A stretch of DNA of 64,000 nucleotides from Dasyornis broadbenti. Taxonomy: Eukaryota; Chordata; Aves; Passeriformes; Dasyornithidae. How positions within the stretch are numbered: the first letter of the stretch is position 1; each line of letters begins with the position of its first letter. Of the stretch, positions 26,390 to 37,140 are shown in pieces. The notes under the pieces were generated by a model. It was not told the DNA's origin. It saw only the letters and a list, made by a program, of their open reading frames with translations, and searched no databases. The stretch covers positions 951,372 to 1,015,371 of the forward strand of contig VZRN01004245.1 in NCBI GenBank assembly GCA_013397935.1. The letters run 5' to 3'. Both the position numbers and the translations under genes were made by a program.

Positions 26390-27615
26390 ATCTGGCTCTT
26401 GGACCTACCTAGATTGTAAAATAGCACGAATCACTGTGCCATGCACTCTGTCTACTTCAGCAGTTTGACTGGATATAGATATATCAGCACAAAACCTTAC
26501 AGAAGAAAATTACTTGAAGAGAGGTCTTTGGCATGGGAATCAGTGAATGCTCAGAGCAGAGGCAGGAGATTCCTCAGATTCCCTGCTAGTTCAGATGAAG
26601 GTTAGTGGTCCAGTGTGCATGGATATCAGAACAAATCCAGACACTCAGTTACTATGGTGAAGGGGGCCATGTGAGTACCTAGGCAGACACAGGCAATTTA
26701 ATGGTGTCCTACTGGGAATGGATCTGCAAATTAAAAACCAGCAAATTAAAGACAAGGACATCTGTGAGAATTCTGAACTGACTGCAGAGCTCAACTGCCC
26801 AAAAGAGGCAGAATCAGAATTCCTCACATGGGGGAAAAATCAAGAAAAACCAGGGCTGAGCTTGGTTCCACGACTGAGGTAAAAAGAAAGGCAATAATCT
26901 CTATAAAAATGGAGAGATACCCTCTCTTTTTGAAAATACTGTCACTTAAAAAGTCTGTGAAGAAGCTTAGGGCTGAAACCACACTGCTCCATGAGGCAGA
27001 TCCAAGGAGGCTCCATGGAGGCAGGGTCCACCCAGGCACTGCCACACCAGGATGTTGAGGCTGAAGAGGCAACAGTGTCAGAGCAATTCTCACACTGGAG
27101 CAGGATAATGCGATCCTCTTCAGAGGAGCGCTTAGAAAGCAACATGACCAACAGATTGACAGCAATGTCCTGAATTTTAATAGAAAGGTCAGAATTTGAA
27201 AAAACATCCAAAGCACAGCAAAACCTGAAGAAAATCCCAAGCCTCCTTAAGATCCATAATAATTTCAGTGTCAATTTTCTACTTCTCTTGAGAATGACAT
27301 AAAGGCTTTAGTGAGCTTCAGCAAATATAAACTCACCAGCAGTAACTGCCTCAGCAGCAGCCTATGCCCATGCAAATGTTGGCAGGTGGAAGAAGATGAT
27401 CCACCAACTTCATATGCAAAGCCAGGACGAGCAAAAGACTCCATTTGCCAGTGGTAAACCTCTACCAGTATGTCCCCTGAATTCCTTCAGTAATTTCCCA
27501 ATTCTTCATAACTTTAATATTCCAAGACTTTTTAAGTGGCTATTACAAACAGAACACCAGTTCCCAGACAGGGTCATAGATTTGGAGTGGACTGTTCAGC
27601 CATTGGGATGTTAAT
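26390..27615 (+). pseudogene. Possible decayed coding relic, unidentified
   Basis: Several plus-strand segments read as ordinary protein rather than low-complexity sequence. One runs from 26718 to 26882 (begins MDLQIKNQQIKDKDICENSE), another from about 26991 to 27170, and another from 27396 to 27611. They are in different frames, with scattered stops between them. This is what a decayed intronless copy of a gene might look like. I do not recognise the parent, see no poly-A tail or flanking duplication, and chance open frames of this size are common. It is reported only as a weak candidate. Confidence 0.2.
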
Positions 27616-28590
27616 TCAAAAAACTATCTAGGACTTGGTCTTTATTCCCTAAGCAAAATAGAGCTTCTGTGATCATATAATTTTTTCCTTTTTTCCTCCT
27701 ATGCTTATGTGTCTCTCTTTCTCTCTGTGTGTATGTGTCTATGTTGGTTTCTGCTTTGTAACTGCAAATCCCACAGAGAGTTTCAACCAAGTTTGAGTCA
27801 GTTGCAGTGATTTCAGAGATACCAACCTCTAGCAAGTTCCATAAAAGTAGCTGGCAGGGTGTAACAGAGAGAACTTTGTAGGTTCTCCTGTGAGGAAAAG
27901 GCTGCTGAGTGAACTGGAGCCATTTCTTCACAGAGAAGTCTCCATGTTGGAGCGAGATATAAAAGCCTCAACACCAGGAGACTCTTAGATCAGAACTCAC
28001 AACTTGTTAGGCTTCAGAAAATGTAACTGTGACACAAATCTTCTGGAAGCCAAGCTTCATTAGCTCTGCAGATCACAGATCCCCTTGTTTTCAGCTAAAA
28101 GAGGGCAGGAAGGATAAGATTTTCCATTTTTAATTTTGTATTCAAAATCACTTCAATTTCATCAAAATGTTCTCTCTCAGATGTGACTAATCATGGAAAA
28201 TATTGATCCACTTCTATCTCCCTCAGAAAGTGCAACTTCAGACCACGTGAAAATAACAGCTGAGCAATGAGCATAATCTCAGCAAAAACAATAAAAATAA
28301 TACAATAATGCCTCTGTGAGAAGCAGACTGTGCATACACAGCACAGAGAACAGAAAAAAAAAACCATTATCAAAAGAGCAAATACATCTTTATAACCCCG
28401 AAGCAACAAAACTCCTACCACCTTATATTAAAATACCATAAGAGAACATCGCAAACCTATTAGAGAAGGAATGAGAACGCTGCTTAATGGTTTTCTCATT
28501 GTTCACTGTTATCTCTATGCATTGCTATCATCAGCACTCATTTACACCAGTGCAGGGATGTGTATTTGCGTGTGAGGGCAGACCCACAAA

Positions 28591-28672
28591 ATCTGGTGCA
28601 GATCCTCAGGTGATGTAAATTGTCATGGCTGTACTGACGTCAGTGAAGATGCACTGATTTCCTCCAGCAGAT
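28591..28672 (+). repeat. Ancient sauropsid interspersed-repeat relic
   Basis: The order GATCCTCAGGTGATGTAAATTG, then TGACGTCAGTG, then CTGATTTCCTCCAGCAGA resembles an old, partly palindromic repeat I recall from turtle and crocodilian genomes (arms of the type CCTCAGCTGGTGTAAAT and ATTTACACCAGCTGAGG around a TTGACTTCAA-like centre). The copy is strongly decayed. The family name is not certain. Confidence 0.4.
28633..28644. promoter_or_regulatory. Palindromic CRE-type site
   Basis: ACTGACGTCAGT is a perfect 12-bp palindrome containing the full cAMP-response element TGACGTCA. It sits in the centre of the ancient repeat relic at 28591-28672, inside IQSEC3 intron 1. Activity is unproven. Confidence 0.3.
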
Positions 28673-30097
28673 GATTTGCTTTTCTGTATGTAAAAAGCAC
28701 AGAAAGTAGGTGCTGTTTCAACTTGGCTCTGAGACACTTCTGTAGACAAATGCTCATGCAAATACGTTCTCTTTTTTATGTGCAAATATACATATTGCCT
28801 TGCAGTACGCATTGCAAGCAAGGACAGGAGCTTCAGGCTGCTTCCTATGCTGGAATTTAGAAAAAGGATTGTTCCTGATCTACCTGCCCACTCCTGTCTA
28901 TAGCAATAGATCTCCAACTGCTTTTTTACAGATCTTAAAATACACAGGGATGAAAAGGGTCAGTCCAGCATCACAAGTCTGTTAAAAATAAATTTGGGAG
29001 GCATTAAAGTTTGATCTTAGGACTGCTAGGCCAATGCTTGAAATGGGATCTTAAACAGAGCCATTGGGCAGAACAAATCCAACAGTCAAGACTCTCATTT
29101 TCTCACCTAGGGCTTAACTAAATGAAATTACATATTCCAGAATAGATGAATATGAGAATAATATTAGTTTGTTTCAAGATATATCTCTTCAAGGGGAAAA
29201 ACAGTTATATACACATATATATTTAAGAATTAGGAAAAAAAGAGAGAATGATCACATTTCGGACTCTGTCTTTATAAATGACTCTTTGTTTTATCCCTTA
29301 CTTGGTTCCATAGAATGTGGACCAAGTAACAAGCACAGTCTACAAGCAATTTTATAACCAATAAAATATTTCCCATCTTTTAAATAGAGAATTATTTCTG
29401 GCTTTCTATAACATTTTCCTAAGGGAGAAAAACAAAAGGTTTCATAACTGAGACTGGAAAAGAGAAATAAACCACCACTAAACTAGGAAGGAAAGAAGAC
29501 AACAAGCAAGCTAAAATGGCATTTATAGGGAATATCACAGGAAAGCAGAAGATGAATAAACCCTATGTACAGAAAGACTATGGTAGACAGGCAGCAGCTC
29601 TTTTTTCCTGTTTCAACCCGCATTCCAAGGCAGAAGGAAAGAAGTAAAACTGAGAAATTTCTACAATCTAATATATAGATTTGTGTAGAGGCATTTTTGC
29701 TTGCAAAAGTGCACATCATTTTGTCATGTGAACTTCTTTTTTAATAGGTAAGTAGATGCCATAATTAAAACAAGACCCAACTTCCAGCTGACCCGCTCTG
29801 GTCTGACCCTATCCAAGGACTAGATGAGCATCCTGAGGTGAGACTTCTCTGATTTATCCTGACTAAAAGTGTAAATCATTTCAAATACGGTGTAGGTGGG
29901 AATGCTTTCAGTCTACCTCATATAAGTAGCCACCTGCTGCATGCAGAAACTGTCTGACCCATGGCTAAACCGTGTTTGCCCGTGCACATCCTTTCACGAA
30001 GGATATGGAAGTGCCAGTTGCTGCAAAGAGCGGGACAGCCAGCCCAGGAGTCACCTGGCACTGAGGCAGGAATTCTCAAGGGCCCTGTTAACACCTT

Positions 30098-30133
30098 CTC
30101 AGCTGGGACATTTTTCTCAGCTGGGACATTTTT
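30098..30133. repeat. 18-bp tandem duplication
   Basis: CTCAGCTGGGACATTTTT is present twice in exact tandem (30098-30115 and 30116-30133), in IQSEC3 intron 1. Confidence 0.85.
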
Positions 30134-33100
30134 CCCTTAGTAATACTTTTCCAACCAGTCACTTGTGAATTCTTTCGAATGCTAACCATGTCGCCATGTG
30201 AGTCCACTGCTCCTAAAGCCTTCTCATAGAGCCTTACCTTGGATCTGCTTGGGAAGTGACAGCAAATGGGTCGGTACAAAGCACATGGAAGAAAGGTACC
30301 CTTGCCACCACAGAAGAGCAGCCTCGTTGCAACAGAACACAGAGCTGAGTGACATAAAAATATCACCATCTTAGAGAACACCCACAAAATAATGCATTTG
30401 CATCCTTTCTTATTTAAGCATTTTAAATTTCAGCTTTTTGCTGTTGTTTTCAGCCCCCAGCTTCTCTTGCTAAATGATCAGTACAGGTCTTTGCTATTTC
30501 AGGTACTGCTCCAACTGGGCTCACGACACAGATAGAGAGGAGATGTCTGTCCAAAGCATTGCTAGACATTGTTTCACTACAATTCCGTTCTTGTTATTAC
30601 TCCCTGATGTTCCCAGCCCACCAGCGAGATTTCCCACAATAGAAATTTCAGCCTTGACACTGTTATTGTTCTGACTGTGACTTTATACAGCATCCTACTG
30701 AAATGTTATCCCTGTGGGTGGAAGCCCTTGTGCTGTCCTTACTCAGCAATTTTTCACCTAGAACTTCATCCTGAACCCTTCCTAAGCTAAGTCCTTTTCC
30801 TTCTCTCACTTCATCTCTTATTTCTTCGATATTGCTATGAATCATTAAGTCCCTATTCCTGTGCCTGGGATTTTACAGGCCTTGCTGTAGGTACAATGCA
30901 GGTGTGCTCATGTCTTAGCTGATTGCAACGTGAATGGAAGCAGCATGGATGTACCTTTAAATGGGATGTAGTCACAGAGAGTCTTCTTTCTGTTTTCCTC
31001 TCAGCGTGCTCTTTATTCCAAAACCATCTAAGCAGGACTTTAGCATCTGCGAAGCTGTGCCAATGCAGACCTCTGTCATTTGAAACCCGCTTACAGCACT
31101 CGACTCCAAATAACTTCTGATGCTGAGAGAGTACACTGCTAGCAGGGATTTGCAGGACCCAGGGCAGCACCAATGCAACTATTTCTGGTGCGTGAAAGCT
31201 CAAGGGAGTTAAACCCTGGAATACGCTGGAGGAAATCTGAGAGGCTGAAAGAAGAGGGCAAAAGTGTGCGCCCAAAGTGAAAGGAATGGATATCTGGGGT
31301 ACACGAGCCATTTGGAATTGTTCTGATCTTTTTTTGTTTTAATTGCTGGAGGATTTTTTTGGGCTGGTGCAATGCGCAAATATAGTAAAATATGTTAATG
31401 GTAAACCATAATATTTACAGTTATTGTTAGCTTCCATTGAAATCAGTAGGATTTTTTCCTAATGCCTTTACCCTGGAGATAATCCATAGAATAGAACATC
31501 AACGCATAGTTAAAAAGAAAAATTATGGAAAACAGCACCTCTGCATATGCAATATCTTCATTTTAAAGTTACATAATTGAGCTTTTGAAATTAACAAAAA
31601 ACCAGCAAACAGTCCCAGAACACAACAGCAACTAAGTGACTCTAACATCGTCTTTTAAAACTTGCCTCTTTCCTAAGACAAAAAATTCTCTCCTAAACCA
31701 ATACAAAATAAAATAATTTCAATTTCAGTCCAATGCAAATCCCAAATGAGCTTTAAGACCTCCAGGAAAATGTGATCTTAGAAAAATGCTTCCAAGAGTT
31801 CTAAGAGTTTGTTTTGCATGAGGAGTTATCTTGTAGAGCAAGCACAGGCTATTAATTTAAAGACAATACTCAGATCCATTATGTCACGCTAGAGAAATAC
31901 TGCTCCTATGTCTTCTTTTCACTGTTGATGACATGGTTAAAAGAAGACTTTAATGCCACTTTAATACAGAATGTTTGTGAATCGCAGCCATGTCTTTTGA
32001 TGGAAGGAACTATAACGGATTATTAGCTATTATTCTAATTGTATTTATCGGAGTGAGTTTTCCCACTAATGCCTGGGCTCGGAATCTGAAGTCCTCCCAT
32101 AGACAGCTCCTGCAGAGAGTTTCTCTGATAAAAACCAGCAGGATTTGGGTCATTTAGACTTAATCTGCTAAATTCAACCCTGTGGCATTTCCCTGATACT
32201 CAATGAAGGGTACTGGGGATTGGCAAAGAAGGTTGAACTCTGATAAAGAACGGATGGAAAATTTATACTCGCAGGATTTGCCAGCACTTTGGGATGGTCC
32301 CTTAAGACAAGAGGCTGCCTAGTAAGGGTGATCTGAGCTATGCTAATTCGGCAACCTGTATTTTTGAAGCAAAACATTCCATGACGAATGACCTTATTTT
32401 TTTGTTTTTAAAGCTGTGAGGTGCTTATGCAATAGCATCCTAAGGTAGAAAGAGACAGATGCCGTGGAATAATAATCAGCCTAATTCTTGCTGAAAATCT
32501 CTGCAAAAATCTTTCTCCTTTTCCTCCTCTCTTTTCAAAAGTAAGCTCAGTGCCACCTTTCCCACACAAAGACATTCAGCAACAATTCAGGGCCTCTGCG
32601 TAAATCAGGAATTCTTCCATTTCTAGAGATAGGCTTGCTTTTATTTCCTTTTAAAATGTAGGTTTTGTTTGTTTGTTGTTTTTTTTTTTAAGCCTTTAAA
32701 GAAAGAAAAGTTGTGAGTTTTTATGAAAACTAACAACAAAAATAAGACTGAAGTTTTCTTCAAAATAAGAGAGATACTTCAGTTGCTGAAGAAATCCCTT
32801 GCAGAAGACTGTCCCAGCTGACATGAACAGTCACATGTACCCGAAAACTCAGGTCTTCACTTCTATCCAGAGCTTGAGGTAAGCTGGGATGCAAAAAAAC
32901 CCCAAACCTGACTCAAAATGAGTAAAACCCCTGCGGTGAGAATGACCAGCATAAGTCCACACTTAAACATGCTGCTAGAACCTCCTGTTTTGTGAGGGCA
33001 GAGGAAATTCCATTACTGGGCAATGACTGGAGGGCACTGCTTGGGTGCTGCTTTAACCCCTGCTTTCAGCCCCTGTATCCCGACACTCTAAAATATCCTT

Positions 33101-34034
33101 TTTGTTCTGTTTAGAGTGGCCATTTTCTGTACTGAGCAGTCAGTCCTCTACTCTTGGCTAAGAAAAAAAATAGATAACACTGAATTTCAGGGTTTATAAC
33201 AGAGGGAAAGACATATTTAGACATGGGGAGGGAGGCACAGAGAGCAGATACCTGGTCTGTGCAGGTATTAACGCATATGTCCCCTGCTGTCACACTAAAG
33301 TGAAAATATAACTCACAGGTTGCTGAGCTGAATCATAAGGTATATTGGGCATCCTGTCAATGGGTGGTGAAAGACTCATCACCCTCCATCCAAGTTGCCT
33401 TTAAGTTAGATTTTGCAGTCTCTTTCATTTCCCTCTAACAGTCAGAGACGAGAGAGAGAGGATGAAACTCAGTATATTCAATCAGTGGGGGAAAAAAAAA
33501 GAACCTGCAGGAGTGAGAAATGTTTGGCATCTCTCCTATTTCCTTTCCTATACAAAGATTTTGGTTTGCCTAAGCTATAGAAGGAAACAGAAGCAGTCTA
33601 TTTTAATCTTCCTGAGCGAAGAACGCTGCAGGGATTGCTCTGTTATCCCCAGCAGCAGCCCTGACTTTCCACAAAAAAGGCTCCATCCAACCTTATATCT
33701 ATCTGAAACAGAAAGATCAGCATATGATATACCAGCAATCAGCTGTGTTCTTAATGCACTTCTCTTTCTGCATTTTGGCATGAAGGAAAAAAACCCTACA
33801 ATTCTTCCCCCAGTCAAACCCCACTGCAAAAAGAGCTCAGAAAAGGGGGAAGTATTTAGGCTTATGCACAGAAATTGATTCTTCAGTCAGTGTAATGACG
33901 TATGTTCCAAACTCTGTGCAGAAGCAAGGAAAGCCCTTGCCGAGACGATGTTTCTTACCGAGCCTCACTGCAGGGAGTCACTCTTGAAAAAACAATGAGG
34001 TTGATTATGCATTTTCATTCGGGTTTCTTACTGG

Positions 34035-34106
34035 TTTGACTTCAGGGATTCAAAGCACACTATTCTGGATTTACACCAATCAGCACGAGTTCAGGATCTG
34101 GCCCCG
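34035..34106 (+). repeat. Ancient sauropsid interspersed-repeat relic
   Basis: TTGACTTCA, GATTTACACCA and AGGATCTGGCCCC occur in order, the signature of the same kind of old repeat as at 28591-28672. It is decayed and the ends are uncertain. Confidence 0.35.
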
Positions 34107-34386
34107 CTTCTTTTTTTAAACTCCAGATATTGCATGATGAATAAGAGCCAAATCCTGCAAAGGCTTACTACCTGTATTAATACTCTGAGGAGCCCACTCA
34201 CTTCCTCTAAGGTGTGATTGCAAAATTGAGTCTGACGGCGCAGTATTTTAGAAGCAAGCATATGCTTCCTGGGATTCAAGCATGGCTTGACCGCACCTAT
34301 CCTTTTAACAGCATTTCCTTCAATAGCAATATCTTCACTGATTTTCATGGAATCACAGGGTAGATGCTCAGCTGTTATGAAGTGCT

Positions 34387-34421
34387 GTAACTCTACTTAC
34401 ACCAGTGGAAAATCCAGCTCC
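34387..34421 (+). repeat. Short ancient-repeat fragment
   Basis: ACTTACACCAGTGGAAAATC followed by CAGCTC resembles the ending of the same old repeat type. It is very short, so the call is weak. Confidence 0.25.
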
Positions 34422-35352
34422 ATGTTGTAGCTCTGCCTGTGTATTCGAAACAAACACGAGAGAGAAGGGTCCCCTTTATTTAAATTGTCAAAAGAGACAA
34501 GGAAGATGTTTTGGGCTTCTGTACTTCATTTGTGTACTTCATACATACTTGTGTGTCGTGCACTTCGCTTGGTTTGACATTACTATAACCAAGACAATAG
34601 AGACCATTCTAGGAAATTTCAATCCAGTTTTACTACTTACATTAGTTTCTTTCTTACCTAAACGAAGCTGTGCTCCTTCTCCTTCTAACTTCACTAACTC
34701 TGGCTCTCAACCAGAAAACATTGCCCTGCTTTCGAAGTGCCTAAACAAAGGAAATGACAATGCTGACTGCAGCTGTAATTACCAGCTGGTGAACCGATGG
34801 CACATACTGAATACATAATCCAAGAGAATGTTGCTCTTCAATAGTAGCCCTTTCCACCACCTATAGTGCTGGAATGCTCATCCTTGTTTACTATACATTC
34901 ATGCACACACAATATATTTCAGTATCCAATACTAGTACTCAAGCTTTTTCCACTGAAGACAAGAGACCAGCAAAAAATAGTTTGTCCTTTTGGAGAGCCG
35001 GATCAGTGTCAGGCGCCAGTCACAAAAAGAAAATAACCAGGAAAAAAAAGACAACCCACACACGAGTGCGATAAGCACCCTAAATGTCAAACCTATGCAC
35101 AGCATCTGTGTCTCTATGAACCTATACATAACCACGTGCAATATAAGGCACCCCTTACATCAGCGAGGGCAGGAAAACCCCAGCTCACTCCAGGGATGAT
35201 GAGGGTTTTTCTGACAGATACCAGCAACTTAAGGCAAACAGAAGCAACCACAACGCTGCTGTGTTTTGCGAGGCTTCTCCGTGCCTGGACTAAACCGCAC
35301 TCATCGTTGATCACGGACTTATTTATTTCTGACAGACAATGACGGCACGATG

Positions 35353-35377
35353 CCGCGGGTGAGCACCGCGGGTGAGC
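35353..35377 (+). repeat. Duplicated CCGCGGGTGAGC, 13-bp period
   Basis: The 12-mer is repeated exactly at 35353-35364 and 35366-35377, in the first bases of IQSEC3 intron 1. Each copy contains a plus-strand GGGTGAGC that resembles a splice donor. Confidence 0.7.
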
Positions 35378-35672
35378 TGCCCGAGGGGCTCCGAACACTA
35401 CAGACACTTGTCCACAGGAATGAGCGCGGCGAACCGGGAGGCTGATGCGTCTTGGAAGCAGTATCCTGGCTCCTCTTTGCACTCTGCCTGCTCTCCCCGA
35501 GAACGCATGGAGGGAGGGATTCCCCATCCACCCACACACTGCCTCTCCCTCCGTGCGAGGCTGCAGGGGGGTATAACCCAGTTCCCTGCTGGATGCGGGC
35601 CCGGAGAGAGCCCGCTCCGCTCCCGCTCCGCGCCGCCACCCCTGCCCGCCCCCTCTCCCCCTTCGCACTCAC

Positions 35673-35797
35673 TCCGCTCTCCGGCTCAGGACGCCTTTGC
35701 CGATGGCCTGGGGGGTCTTGTGCTGGAGCAGCGCGGCGCAGCAGCCCTTGTCCCTGCCGTCCTTCTCGGCCGGGTGCTGGTGGGGCTGCGGCGGGGG
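35673..35797 (-). CDS. IQSEC3: IQSEC3 coding exon 1, 3' part (5' part lost in assembly gap)
   Basis: On the minus strand these 125 bases encode 41 codons plus two bases, without a stop. The end contains CCAALLQHKTPQAIGKGVLS, then RRA and a split glutamate codon. This resembles the end of IQSEC3 exon 1 (human has a closely similar LLQHK..GKGVLSRR segment). The donor is GGA followed by GTGAGTGCG (intron starts at 35672), and joining to the exon at 462-542 gives ..RRA-E-NETV in frame. The start codon and the expected N-terminal coiled coil are not visible. No matching start is seen in the GC-rich sequence right of the gap, so they should lie within the Ns at 35798-36213. Mammalian exon 1 encodes roughly 185 residues, so about 430 coding bases are missing, close to the stated gap size. 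The GC-rich composition fits a CpG-island first exon. The exon would be missed by ATG-based ORF callers. Confidence 0.85.
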
Positions 35798-36213
35798 NNN
35801 NNNNNNNNNNNNNNNNNNNNNNNNNNNNNNNNNNNNNNNNNNNNNNNNNNNNNNNNNNNNNNNNNNNNNNNNNNNNNNNNNNNNNNNNNNNNNNNNNNNN
35901 NNNNNNNNNNNNNNNNNNNNNNNNNNNNNNNNNNNNNNNNNNNNNNNNNNNNNNNNNNNNNNNNNNNNNNNNNNNNNNNNNNNNNNNNNNNNNNNNNNNN
36001 NNNNNNNNNNNNNNNNNNNNNNNNNNNNNNNNNNNNNNNNNNNNNNNNNNNNNNNNNNNNNNNNNNNNNNNNNNNNNNNNNNNNNNNNNNNNNNNNNNNN
36101 NNNNNNNNNNNNNNNNNNNNNNNNNNNNNNNNNNNNNNNNNNNNNNNNNNNNNNNNNNNNNNNNNNNNNNNNNNNNNNNNNNNNNNNNNNNNNNNNNNNN
36201 NNNNNNNNNNNNN
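35798..36213. other. Assembly gap (416 N)
   Basis: This is a run of N inside the IQSEC3 CpG island. It removes the IQSEC3 start codon and most of exon 1. Frames that run through it are artefacts of unknown bases. Confidence 0.99.
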
Positions 36214-36266
36214 GGGCACGTCCCCGCCGCGCCGCGCACGCGCGGGAGGCACCGGGGCGGCGGGCG

Positions 36267-36425
36267 CGGGTCCCGTCGGTGCTGGGGCTCCCGTGTGTGC
36301 CGGGGGGCCCGTGTGTTCCTCGGGATCCCGTCCGTCCCCGGGGTTCCGTGGGTCCCGTGTGTTCCCCGGGGTTCCGTGTGTCTTGGGGGTCCCGTCTGTC
36401 CCCGCGGTCCCCTGTGTCCCCCGGT
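36267..36425. repeat. GC-rich degenerate minisatellite
   Basis: About eight imperfect copies of a 17-20 bp unit close to GGTCCCGTGTGTCCCCGGG lie in tandem immediately upstream of the gap (for example copies near 36290, 36308, 36345, 36371 and 36389). It lies in the IQSEC3 5' flank or 5' UTR. Its GC-rich tandem nature may have contributed to the neighbouring assembly failure. Confidence 0.65.
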
Positions 36426-36675
36426 GCCGTCCCGGTGCCGCCTCGCTGCGCTGCCGAGCGGGGCTGCCCGTGCCGGGGCGAGCTCTTTGCGGAGCCCTTC
36501 GCTGCCCCTCCAGCACCCGGACCTCTCTCTGACGGGCGTTTCTGAGCATTGCTGGTCTTTCCTTATTCAGGGTGGCTTGGTGATTTCTTTGGGTTTTTTT
36601 TTCCGAAGTGATTTGAATAATTATGTCAGGTTTTGGCTGCTGTGTTGATAACGTCCTTAATTTTAGCTTACCTGG

Positions 36676-37140
36676 TTAGAAGCATAGGATCATTAAGGTT
36701 GGAAACATCCTCCAAGATCAAGTCCAAACTTCGACTGAACAGCACCATGCCTGCTACACCGTAGCACTGAGAGCCATGCCTGCTTGGATTTGTGACTTCC
36801 AGGCTTCCCTGGGCAGCCTGTGCCAATGTTTAATTACTCTTGCAGTGAAGAAATTTTTCGTAATATCCAACCTAAGCCTCCCCTGGTGCAGCTTAAAGTC
36901 ATTTGCCCTTGCCCTGTCGCTGGTTGCCTGGGAGAAGAGGCCGATCCCGACCCCACGACACCCTCCTTTCAGGGACTTGTAGGGAGCAATGAGGTCTCTC
37001 CTGAGCCTCCTTTTCTCCAGGCTGAACAGCCCCAGCTCCCTCAGCTGCTCATCAGATTTCAGCTCCAGACCCTTCCCCAGCTTCATTGCCCTTTTCTGGA
37101 CTTGCTCCAGCACCTCACTGTCCTTGTAGTGAGACTGCTG
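36676..37140 (-). mobile_element. CR1 LINE, 3' part (ORF2 end and tail)
   Basis: On the minus strand a 119-codon open stretch (36754-37113) reads as the CR1 ORF2 C-terminus, with motifs RELGLFSLEKRRLRRDLIA, LHQGRLRLDITKNFF and VIKHWHRLPREAW. It is followed by the CR1 3' end, where the plus strand shows GATCATTAAGGTTGGAAA at about 36690. It is 5'-truncated, as most CR1 copies are. The long open stretch suggests a younger copy than the one at 11.2 kb. It is not a host gene. Confidence 0.92.

Larger units (their letters stand above)
543..35672 (-). other. IQSEC3: IQSEC3 intron 1 (about 35 kb)
   Basis: The intron is bounded by a GTGAGT donor at 35672 and a TTACAG acceptor at 543, with matching phase on both sides. 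Inside I recognise a solo LTR (1239-1599), a CR1 fragment (about 11245-11520), a tRNA-derived SINE (13912-14055), decayed ancient repeats (28591-28672, 34035-34106, 34387-34421), short tandem duplications (9010-9043, 30098-30133), a perfect hairpin (10261-10288), small microsatellites, and a possible decayed coding relic (26390-27615). The remaining stretches (roughly 1.6-8.9, 14.1-26.2 and 29-35.3 kb) show moderately AT-rich unique-looking sequence in which I see no exon, RNA gene or recognisable repeat. Long first introns are usual for brain-expressed genes, and regulatory elements are likely here, but they cannot be proved from one sequence. Confidence 0.8.
35330..36540 (-). promoter_or_regulatory. 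IQSEC3: CpG island, IQSEC3 promoter and first exon
   Basis: GC content and CpG frequency rise sharply from about 35330 and fall back at about 36540. The island covers the visible end of IQSEC3 exon 1, the 416-N gap and the upstream flank. Minus-strand transcription should start within the gap or in 36214-36540. I see no TATA box, as expected of a CpG promoter. The unresolved sequence prevents placing the start site. Confidence 0.75.

Noticed and set aside
30853..31311. 152-codon minus-strand frame in IQSEC3 intron 1
   Set aside because: It is on the IQSEC3 strand and could in theory be an exon, but has no matching family sequence and no convincing conserved peptide.
33462..33878. 138-codon plus-strand frame
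   Set aside because: Antisense to IQSEC3, no family resemblance; chance.
35319..36648. Long open frames on both strands through the N gap (282-398 codons)
   Set aside because: Most of their length is unknown residues, and the rest is GC-rich minisatellite or antisense of IQSEC3 exon 1. They are gap artefacts.
36754..37113. 119-codon minus-strand open frame
   Set aside because: It is the end of CR1 ORF2, a transposon, and not a host gene.
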